Shown here piece by piece: positions 1-4,405 of a DNA stretch of 6,301 nt. The DNA is taken from NCBI GenBank assembly GCA_937901465.1, contig CALGTU010000118.1:1-6301 (forward strand), in the 5' to 3' direction. The notes under the pieces were generated by a model. It ran no database searches and was not told where the DNA came from. It saw only the letters and a list, made by a program, of their open reading frames with translations. The stretch comes from an uncultured Clostridia bacterium. GTDB lineage: Bacteria > Bacillota > Clostridia > Oscillospirales > Ruminococcaceae. How positions within the stretch are numbered: the stretch's first letter is position 1; each line of letters begins with the position of its first letter. The position numbers were made by a program, and so were the translations under genes.

Positions 1-29
1 ATCTGGTCGAATTGTGGATGAAAAAATAA

Positions 30-302
30 CTAAATAAAATATATACCCAAGAATTTAAAGATATCACAGACAAATATGGGTTGGATTTGGATGCTGATTG
101 GAATAAAGAATTGTTACCACATCAAGGTAGGCATCCAAATGCGTATCATGATTTTATTTTAGATGAAATGAAGAATATTGATAATATAGCGAATGGTGAT
201 AAGGAGATTTTTTTAGAATTATATGAGAGCGAGATTAAAAGTGTTATCAGAGATAATCCGGATATGCTATATTCAAATTATTGGAAAGGATTGAGTGAAT
301 AA
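30..302 (+). pseudogene. C-terminal stub of an AHH-like HNH/ENDO VII nuclease toxin
   Basis: The open frame after the stop at 27-29 encodes about 90 residues. They contain LPHQGRHPNAYHDFILDEM, then a charged helical tail ending DMLYSNYWKGLSE. A histidine-rich H-x-G-x-H-P-x-x-Y-H block followed by a long helix is typical of the end of AHH nuclease domains (HNH/ENDO VII superfamily), which act as DNA-degrading tips of polymorphic toxins. The upstream AHH signature and any N-terminal body are missing, either cut off by the window edge or lost through the in-frame stop. The only in-frame initiators are weak, for example TTG at 81, with no clear ribosome site. The frame ends 2 nt before an Imm11-like gene, the usual toxin-then-immunity order. 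Family assignment is from motif memory. I infer that the fragment is inactive. Confidence 0.6.
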
Positions 303-304
303 GA

Positions 305-907
305 ATGTTTTATAAATTGTCGTTTGATATGAAAAAAATTGACAAATCTATACAAGATGGAACAAATACCATTTATGCCGAAACTACCAATATTGACGAA
401 ATTGAATATGCAAATGTCAAAAAAGGTTTTTTTGATAATATCATATTATCCCCCTGCTCTGTTGAAAACTGGCCGAATGTGGAGTTTTATTACAGTTCAA
501 TAGTATCTGATTCGGAAAGCGATTATTTGTTGAATATTAAAAGATGGCCGCTTATACATATCAGAGTTATGGAAGAATTTGATAAAAACGGAATAACAGG
601 TTTGCAGTATTTTCCTATAAAATTAATTGATACAGTAACTCGAAAAGTTAATAATAACTATGTTTTGATGTTTATTACGGAATTTATTGATGCATTTGAT
701 ATGGCAAAAAGCAGATATAAATATAATGAAAAATATGATTTTTATACTTTTATTCCTGAACAGACATATCTGAACGAGGTTGTTTGTTCTGATTACGACA
801 TTTTTAGATGTTCAAAAAGTGTTGCATCAATATATGTTTCAGAGAAAATAAAGAGGATGGCGGATGATAATCATTGGACAGGCTTTACTTTTTATGAACA
901 AAAATGA
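305..907 (+). CDS. Imm11/DUF1629-like immunity protein
   Basis: This encodes 200 residues with no signal peptide or membrane segment, so it is probably cytoplasmic. The C-terminal half carries the pattern I associate with the Imm11 (DUF1629) / Imm43-type immunity group: GLQYFPIKLID, then YVLMFITEFIDAFD, then DIFRCSKSVASIYVSEKIK and a final GFTFYE. Members are thought to bind and neutralise a cognate toxin domain. It starts 2 nt after the stop of the AHH-like stub, and AHH with Imm11-type immunity is a pairing I recall from polymorphic toxin loci. The AAGGA at 286-290 is rather far from the ATG, so translation may depend on coupling to the upstream stub. Its stop overlaps an ATG (ATGA, 904-907) that opens the next toxin relic. 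An Imm43-like assignment is the main alternative. Confidence 0.65.
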   Translation: MFYKLSFDMKKIDKSIQDGTNTIYAETTNIDEIEYANVKKGFFDNIILSPCSVENWPNVEFYYSSIVSDSESDYLLNIKRWPLIHIRVMEEFDKNGITGLQYFPIKLIDTVTRKVNNNYVLMFITEFIDAFDMAKSRYKYNEKYDFYTFIPEQTYLNEVVCSDYDIFRCSKSVASIYVSEKIKRMADDNHWTGFTFYEQK

Positions 908-1362
908 ATAGCGGAATAGAAGATAGAGTCGAAGCGGGCGGCGAGGTATAAGGATTGGAATGTTCAAAAAATTAGAGAAGTATCCATACATAATTCTGAA
1001 TCTGATACAATGACTTTAGGAAAGTTTGAACCATCTATAAATTCGGACGGAACAGAAAATTGGTCGATTGCAGGAGAAAGATCATATAATACCATTGCAC
1101 AAAATAATGGAGATATGTATTTTGATATGAAAGATGGATTATATGAGGAGATACAATATCTCAAGCAATGAAATGTTTGAAAAAATTTAATATGCCAGCG
1201 ATAAATAAAGCAATAGAAGAAAACAAGATAATAAGATTTTCTCATAATCCGAATTTGAATAAATATAAAAATTCATATATGTATTTGGAATGGAATTATT
1301 TAAAAAATGAATGTCAATATACACATTTAATTCAGAAGGGAGAATATTGGTATGCAGAATAA
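904..1362 (+). pseudogene. Frameshifted toxin C-terminal domain (LGKF...FSHNP family)
   Basis: Pieces of one toxin domain are spread over all three frames. Frame 1 from 904 reads MNSGIEDRVEAGGEV and stops at 951. Frame 2, 944-1171, reads YKDWNVQKIREVSIHN, then SDTMTLGKFEP, SYNTIAQ and YFDMKDGLYEEI before a TGA. Frame 0, about 1164-1184, gives SNEMFEK. Frame 1 resumes at about 1183 with FNMPAINKAIEENK, IIRFSHNP, SYMYLEWNYLK and GEYWYAE to the stop at 1362. The order LGxx, SYxxIA, YFDM, EMFxxFN, FSHxP, ExxYLK and a final GxYWY matches an unnamed toxin tip I recall from Rhs/YD-repeat and LXG-type proteins. One shift lies at the A6 run 1180-1185, where one fewer A would restore EKFNMP. Its last 11 nt overlap the next immunity gene. 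The product is certainly broken, and its biochemical activity is unknown. Confidence 0.7.
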
Positions 1363-1684
1363 AGATTTAAAAGAAAAAGCTAAATTTATTATGGCGAAGA
1401 TAAGAGAATATTTTGAAGATAAGGTATGTGATTTTAGTTATGAAATTGTAGATGAAGAATCAAAAGAATACGATTTTGTTATTGACTTTACAGTATATAA
1501 TTTTTACGCTGTTACAATATTTTATTATAATGGTAAATATGAATTTAGTATTGTATACAATAATCAGAAAATTAAAATACTGGATTTACAGGAAGAATGT
1601 GATGACATTGTTTTGCAAAAGTTGCAAGATGAATTGAAATTGCGTATTCCGGATAAATATCTGATGGCAAATGGTTGGATGTAA
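1352..1684 (+). CDS. Putative immunity protein, tandem paralogue A
   Basis: This is a 110-residue, acidic, soluble-looking protein without signal or membrane segments. I do not recognise a named family. It is plainly paralogous to the next gene: both carry a DFxIDFxxYN core, a YxNGxxxxSIV strand pair, and an almost identical end (LKLRIPDKYLMANGW here, LELRIPDEYLKAKGW there). Start choice: GGGAG at about 1339-1343 precedes the ATG at 1352, which overlaps the final 11 nt of the preceding toxin relic. Overlap with a toxin end, small size and duplication together indicate an immunity protein for the LGKF/FSHNP toxin. That role is inferred from context. Confidence 0.75.
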   Translation: MQNKDLKEKAKFIMAKIREYFEDKVCDFSYEIVDEESKEYDFVIDFTVYNFYAVTIFYYNGKYEFSIVYNNQKIKILDLQEECDDIVLQKLQDELKLRIPDKYLMANGWM

Positions 1685-1696
1685 ATAATATCATTC

Positions 1697-1703
1697 GGAG
1701 GAA
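1697..1703 (+). promoter_or_regulatory. Ribosome binding site setting the 1711 start
   Basis: GGAGGAA lies 7 nt before the ATG at 1711. It is the best Shine-Dalgarno match in the array and decides against the longer in-frame start at 1675. Confidence 0.8.
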
Positions 1704-1710
1704 ACGATTT

Positions 1711-2055
1711 ATGAATGTCAACGAGACTGAAAAAATAGCATTTCATTTTATAGAAATGGCAAAAGATAAGATGGGCGATAGATTATCCGATTTTACTATA
1801 GTAGAATTATATGATATTCCTGCACATAGAGATTTCAGTATAGATTTTGTAGCATATAATTATTTGTTTGTAAGGCTTAGTTATAGCAATGGGAGTTTTG
1901 GTTGCAGTATTGTTTCCGGTAAATATCGAACATATCTCAAAAATTCACAAAAGTGGTGGGATAATACCAATTTTGATGTTTTCTTTAAAGAATTAAAGAG
2001 AGAACTGGAGCTTCGCATCCCCGATGAATATTTAAAAGCAAAAGGTTGGCTTTAA
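1711..2055 (+). CDS. Putative immunity protein, tandem paralogue B
   Basis: This encodes 114 residues from the ATG at 1711, chosen because GGAGGAA sits at 1697-1703 with about 7 nt spacing. An upstream in-frame ATG at 1675 would overlap the previous gene and put the ribosome site inside the coding sequence. The protein aligns along its length with the preceding gene, sharing DFSIDFVAYN, the SNGSF...SIV strands and the C-terminal LRIPDEYLKAKGW. The middle differs, with KNSQKWWDNTNFD here against KILDLQEECDD there. No catalytic motif is visible. The conserved ends with a divergent centre suggest two alleles against variants of one toxin, or a duplicate with shifted specificity; this is inference. 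The junction relic of the next unit begins within 6 nt of its stop codon. Confidence 0.75.
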   Translation: MNVNETEKIAFHFIEMAKDKMGDRLSDFTIVELYDIPAHRDFSIDFVAYNYLFVRLSYSNGSFGCSIVSGKYRTYLKNSQKWWDNTNFDVFFKELKRELELRIPDEYLKAKGWL

Positions 2056-2331
2056 TATCTTTATGCGTTGAACATGGAGACGACGAAGAAGCTGTTGCCA
2101 GAACTGTTGGTGTTATTGCTGGTATGGGTGCAGGTGCTGTCACAAAGTATGCAAATGATGTGATTGAAATTACATATAGCAAAAATAACTGTTCCTAAAG
2201 GGACAACAATTTACGAAGGTATGGTTGCACCACAAAATATATATGATAGTCTTGGTAATGTGATAGGGACATTACCCGGAGGCGGAAATCAAATTTATAT
2301 TCCTAAAGTAGAAGCGAGGTGGTTTGAATGA
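2056..2331 (+). pseudogene. Junction relic plus GGGNQ-type toxin C-terminal tail
   Basis: There are two coding pieces in different frames. Frame 0 (from 2061) reads LCVEHGDDEEAVARTVGVIA, then GMGAGAVTKYANDVIEIT, and stops at 2198. Frame 1 (from about 2176) reads IAKITVPKGTTIYEGMVAPQ, then LPGGGNQIYIPKVEARWFE, and stops at 2329-2331. The first piece is the conserved pre-toxin junction found again at 3288 and 3968. The second is the end of a toxin domain with a VPxGTxxYEGxxAPQ strand and a GGGxQxYIP turn. I recall such ends in secreted Rhs/WapA-like toxin tips, possibly ADP-ribosyltransferase- or NAD-glycohydrolase-like, but I cannot assign the activity. No start codon or complete domain remains. 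The stub stop overlaps the immunity ATG (ATGA, 2328-2331). Confidence 0.65.
2061..2132 (+). repeat. Junction repeat copy 1 (EHGDDEEA coding motif)
   Basis: These 24 codons encode LCVEHGDDEEAVARTVGVIA followed by GMGA. By my hand count 60 of 72 bases match copy 3 (3968-4039), and half of the 12 differences are synonymous third-base changes, so the homology was shaped as protein-coding sequence. Homology starts only 6 nt after the preceding immunity stop. Confidence 0.8.
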
Positions 2332-2636
2332 AATATTGTGATTGCAATGAAAGAGTAGGAATTGAGATAAATTCATTTCAATTATATGAAGAACTTAAAA
2401 GTTTTTTTGAATATCAAGTTCGAGAGGGCATATTTTGTGATATACCAGTGGAGTTGCCGTATTTTTGCGGATATAATTTAGATCCTAAAGAAGTAAAGGA
2501 TGAATTTAAATGGTACGCTGATAAGTGGTATAAATGTAAAAGCTGCGGAACATTATGGGAATTTCGTTATCCAGACTTTCCAGCAAAAGGGTTTGTCAGA
2601 AAATTCTCCGATGGAGAATATAGGATTAAAGAGTAA
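2328..2636 (+). CDS. Putative immunity protein with CxC/CxxC zinc-ribbon-like cysteines
   Basis: This encodes 102 residues. Cysteines occur as CDC at residues 4-6 and CKSC at about residues 69-72, a layout compatible with a four-cysteine zinc site joining the N-terminus to a YKCKSCGTLWEFRYPDF strand. The middle is acidic and aromatic, with EYQV, ELPYFCGY and EFKWYADKWY. There is no signal peptide. The GAGGTGG at 2316-2322 supports the ATG at 2328. That ATG shares ATGA with the stop of the GGGNQ toxin tail, which is tight translational coupling expected of a toxin-immunity pair. I do not recognise a named immunity family, and zinc binding is inferred from cysteine spacing only. The stop at 2634-2636 falls where TNT-like homology begins in another frame. 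Confidence 0.75.
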   Translation: MKYCDCNERVGIEINSFQLYEELKSFFEYQVREGIFCDIPVELPYFCGYNLDPKEVKDEFKWYADKWYKCKSCGTLWEFRYPDFPAKGFVRKFSDGEYRIKE

Positions 2637-2853
2637 TTTTGTTGCTCAAACAGGAGCGGATGCGAGCAAACTAGCGTTGCCTCCAAATACTGATTCTAAT
2701 ATTTATCAAGAGTTTGAAGTGGTAAAAGAGATACCCAAAACAATACAATCAAGGGTAGCTCCATGGGGTGGTTCTGCAGGTGGTGGTTTACAATATGAAC
2801 TTCCTATGCCAATATTACAATTAATTAAAGAAGGGTACATTGTACCTAAATAA
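2611..2853 (+). pseudogene. C-terminal stub of a TNT-domain (NAD+ glycohydrolase) toxin
   Basis: Frame 1 encodes FVAQTGADASKLALPP, then YQEFEVVKEIP, RVAPWGGSAGGGLQYELP and LIKEGYIVPK to the stop at 2851-2853. This is the order seen in the last 70 or so residues of TNT domains (PF14021, tuberculosis necrotizing toxin, an NAD+ glycohydrolase): the ALPP loop, YxxYEVxKP strand, APxF/W, PGGGxQY and LxxxGYL. The Gln in GGGLQY (codon 2791-2793) matches the position I take as the catalytic glutamine. The histidine often found before the YEV strand is Gln here. The N-terminal part of the domain, with the R/YG motif, is missing. The only near in-frame ATG (2611) lies inside the preceding immunity gene, and homology proper starts at about 2635. 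It is probably an inactive remnant. Confidence 0.8.
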
Positions 2854-2854
2854 T

Positions 2855-2861
2855 GGAGAGG
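2855..2861 (+). promoter_or_regulatory. Ribosome binding site setting the 2868 start
   Basis: GGAGAGG is placed 6 nt before the ATG at 2868 and just after the TNT stub stop. It favours 2868 over the in-frame ATG at 2853. Confidence 0.75.
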
Positions 2862-2867
2862 CGTAAA

Positions 2868-3284
2868 ATGTTATCAACAGAAGAATTAAAAAAATATATA
2901 TGTAATGAAATTCAAGGTGTATTAGGAGAAGTTTCTTGTAGTAATTTGTTTTTTGATGAAGGAACAAATGATAGTATAGAAGGAACATATATATTTAATA
3001 AAAATAATGAATATCATATTCTTTTTACTGAAAAGGGAAAAATAAGAAGTGATATTGTAACAAATGAAAAAAGAGAAGTTTTATGGAATGCGGTAGGTAT
3101 ATTTTCAGTTAATATAATAATGGATTTCGCTATACTTAATAGAGAAAAGGGAAAGGATTTCCGTAGAGCTCTTTTTGCAAAAGAAAAAGAAATTTTTTCA
3201 TTGTTTGGGAAGGATTTTGAAAAAAGAAAAAATAAAGAAATAGGAGAAATTCTTGAAAAAAATCCATATAATGATTTGTTTTGA
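2868..3284 (+). CDS. Imm63-like immunity protein, likely partner of the TNT stub
   Basis: This encodes 138 residues from the ATG at 2868. GGAGAGG at 2855-2861 fits that start; an in-frame ATG at 2853 would place the ribosome site inside the gene. The N-terminus is an MLSTEELKKYICNEI helix. The second half has LWNAVGIFSVNIIMDFAI, then DFRRALFAKEKEIF and KRKNKEIGEILEKNPYND. That succession (a hydrophobic helix, DFRRxLFxKxxE, then RRxKEIEEIL..NPYDD) is what I recall for the Imm63 immunity family. A cytoplasmic protein that binds and inhibits a toxin domain is the expected role. Its position directly after a TNT tail suggests TNT is its target. Family call is moderately firm; the pairing is inference from order. 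Confidence 0.75.
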   Translation: MLSTEELKKYICNEIQGVLGEVSCSNLFFDEGTNDSIEGTYIFNKNNEYHILFTEKGKIRSDIVTNEKREVLWNAVGIFSVNIIMDFAILNREKGKDFRRALFAKEKEIFSLFGKDFEKRKNKEIGEILEKNPYNDLF

Positions 3285-3389
3285 TATTTATGCATTGAAC
3301 ACGGCGATGATGCACAGAAAGTTTTTAGTGGGTTACAAGTTAAACCATACTATGAAAAAGGAATAACATTTACAGAATTATTAGATTAA
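3285..3389 (+). pseudogene. Junction relic fused to a very short unknown toxin tail
   Basis: Starting directly after the Imm63-like stop and in the same frame, the sequence reads YLCIEHGDD, then AQKVFSGLQVKPYYEKGITF and TELLD before TAA at 3387-3389. The first part is the conserved junction, cut after GDD. The rest has no EEAxxRTVG continuation and looks like the last 25 residues of an unrelated toxin domain. The simplest reading is a deletion that joined the junction directly to the end of the toxin reading frame, removing the catalytic core. There is no start codon. The stop overlaps the AAAGGAG ribosome site of the following gene. I cannot identify the toxin family. Confidence 0.55.
3288..3311 (+). 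repeat. Junction repeat copy 2 (truncated, EHGDD)
   Basis: Eight codons encode LCIEHGDD, matching copies 1 and 3. Homology ends abruptly after GDD, where those copies continue EEA. It begins 3 nt after the previous immunity stop, as copy 1 does within 6 nt of its own. Confidence 0.65.
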
Positions 3390-3401
3390 AGGAGTATGTG
3401 A

Positions 3402-3833
3402 ATGGAAGCGTTAATGACATTAGATTGTAGCAATTATTCAGAAAGTATAGTAGATGTTTTAAAGATATTTGAACAAATAGGATGGTATATTTATAATCCA
3501 CAAGGGAAGGTCGAATATTTGCCAATTGGTGATGACGATGAGTATGATTGGCAATGTGACGATAAATCTGAAAGTGAATTATATAATATTATTTTTGAAA
3601 AAATTGCTAGCAAAGAACAGATAGGTATAAATTTATTTTATTGCAATGGTGATGAAGGAATTTCTTTAATGGCATATAATACTAGTCAAATTATATTGAG
3701 CATAACAATAAATCGCAAGACTATTAAGGGAAAGTATACAGATACGGCTTGGTATTTACAGAATATTATATACAAGTTCTTGGATATTGATGCGAGGCTA
3801 TTATCCTATAAAATAGAGGAATATGAAGATTAA
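3402..3833 (+). CDS. Putative immunity protein of unknown family (143 aa)
   Basis: This encodes 143 residues, acidic and soluble-looking, with no signal or membrane segment. AAAGGAG at 3388-3394 supports the ATG at 3402. Visible blocks are VDVLKIFEQIGWYIYN, an acidic loop GDDDEYDWQCDDKSESEL, strands GINLFYCNGDEGISLMAY and IILSITINRK, and a C-terminal helix WYLQNIIYKFLDIDARLL with an EEYED end. The mix of N- and C-terminal helices around strands, and the acidic surface, resemble many small immunity proteins. I do not recognise a named family. It follows a junction-toxin relic with the same spacing as the other units, which is the main reason for the immunity call. What toxin it blocks cannot be told, since only the toxin tail survives. 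Confidence 0.7.
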   Translation: MEALMTLDCSNYSESIVDVLKIFEQIGWYIYNPQGKVEYLPIGDDDEYDWQCDDKSESELYNIIFEKIASKEQIGINLFYCNGDEGISLMAYNTSQIILSITINRKTIKGKYTDTAWYLQNIIYKFLDIDARLLSYKIEEYED

Positions 3834-3848
3834 TAAGATAAAAGTCTT

Positions 3849-3911
3849 GGATTTCAATGAAATACAATATGTGACAAAATTGTAACATTTTCATTGATGT
3901 TCTCAAAATCC
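3849..3911 (+). repeat. Long imperfect inverted repeat in the spacer
   Basis: The arms CAATGAAATACAAT (3855-3868) and ATTGTA-acat-TTTCATTG (3879-3896) pair fully except for a 4-nt bulge, around a 10-nt loop (3869-3878). GGATTT (3849-3854) and AAATCC (3906-3911) can extend the base after an internal loop. No T-run follows, so it is not a standard intrinsic terminator on the + strand. It could be a recombination or insertion scar, or an RNA hairpin. The rest of 3834-3961 shows no gene that I can support. Confidence 0.5.
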
Positions 3912-3946
3912 CCATGATACAACGACACGCAACATAGGCATAATGA

Positions 3947-4069
3947 CTAGAAACCCTTGCAATAGCCTTATACATTGAACATGGCGACGACGAAGAAGCC
4001 ATTGTCAGAACTGTCGGTGTTATAGCAGGCGTTGGTGCAAACGTAGTGGCAAATATACGGATTCAATAA
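3947..4069 (+). pseudogene. Junction relic without a recognisable toxin domain
   Basis: After a stop at 3944-3946 the frame reads LETLAIALYIEHGDDEEAIV, then RTVGVIAGVGANVVANIRIQ and TAA at 4067-4069. This is the longest upstream extent of the junction motif in the window. The glycine/valine-rich VGVIAGVGANVVAN segment could be a short hydrophobic helix of the pre-toxin region. No toxin-like sequence lies between it and the next gene, and only NIRIQ might be a toxin end. No start codon or ribosome site is seen. The stop is followed directly by the AAGGAG of the 4081 gene, so the stub may survive only because it borders that site. Confidence 0.6.
3968..4039 (+). repeat. Junction repeat copy 3 (EHGDDEEA coding motif)
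   Basis: These codons encode LYIEHGDDEEAIVRTVGVIA followed by GVGA. By hand count 19 of 24 residues match copy 1. The substitutions are mostly conservative (V/I, A/V, M/V), as expected for diverged copies of one conserved protein segment. Confidence 0.8.
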
Positions 4070-4080
4070 GGAGATAATAT

Positions 4081-4368
4081 ATGAAAAAAGAATTACAATT
4101 ATTATGTTATTATCTTAGAAAAAATGGGTACGATGATGATTCCCGAAGAGTTGAAGAAATTATGCACGATATTACAAATGATAATTCAGAAATAGCAAGA
4201 GAACGTTTGATTGCAATGTGCAATCCGAGATATTTAGGCGATTTAAATATTAAGGAATTTGATAATATTTATGAATGGTGGAATTTTTTATCAGATATAT
4301 CTTTGAAAGCCGAAAAACAAGACACGCTAAACAATCAAAATAATTACACGTCGAAATCTGAAAAATAG
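4081..4368 (+). CDS. Putative immunity protein of unknown family (95 aa)
   Basis: This encodes 95 residues, largely helical and charged, starting at an ATG placed 7 nt after AAGGAG (4068-4073). Blocks are ELQLLCYYLRKNGYDDDSRR, VEEIMHDI, ERLIAMCNPRYLGDLNI and EFDNIYEWWNFLSDISLKAE, followed by a polar, probably disordered tail rich in N, Q, S and K. There is no signal or membrane segment. I do not recognise a named family; the CNPRYLGDLNI and YEWWNFLS blocks would be good search seeds. It is the last gene of the array and follows a junction relic at the usual distance, so an immunity role is inferred from position. The disordered tail could be a natural end or an extension acquired by recombination. 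Confidence 0.7.
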   Translation: MKKELQLLCYYLRKNGYDDDSRRVEEIMHDITNDNSEIARERLIAMCNPRYLGDLNIKEFDNIYEWWNFLSDISLKAEKQDTLNNQNNYTSKSEK

Positions 4369-4405
4369 AAATAATTATTGATATAACAGAATAGAGGTTA
4401 AAAAT

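Noticed and set aside
964..1245. Minus-strand open frame over the toxin relic
   Set aside because: Its translation is low-complexity aromatic/serine-rich, it has no ribosome site, and it lies opposite clear toxin-derived + strand motifs.
1452..1637. Alternative frame inside paralogue A
   Set aside because: It lies wholly inside a gene supported by paralogy and a ribosome site. The translation is hydrophobic but without family signal.
2500..2610. Long 5' extension of the TNT stub from the ATG at 2500
   Set aside because: This part is an out-of-frame reading of the cysteine-rich immunity gene. TNT-like sequence begins only near 2635.
3014..3295. Minus-strand open frame opposite the Imm63-like gene
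   Set aside because: The F/S/L-rich translation is the reverse image of a lysine-rich AT-rich gene, and there is no initiation signal.
3849..3911. Hairpin as a rho-independent terminator
   Set aside because: The stem is AT-rich and bulged, and no T-run follows on either side in the right place.
3894..3922. TTGATG - 17 nt - ATACAA as a promoter for the last immunity gene
   Set aside because: The -10 match is poor and it overlaps the inverted repeat. AT-rich DNA gives many such chance matches.
3766..4002. Minus-strand open frame across the spacer and junction copy 3, considered as a transposase remnant
   Set aside because: There is no transposase motif, and its start lies antisense to the conserved EHGDDEEA coding repeat. 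A mobile origin for the spacer remains only a possibility.
2061..4039. The three junction copies as a CRISPR or simple direct-repeat array
   Set aside because: The spacing is over 600 nt, copies diverge mainly at codon third positions, and genes lie between them. They are homologous coding fragments.
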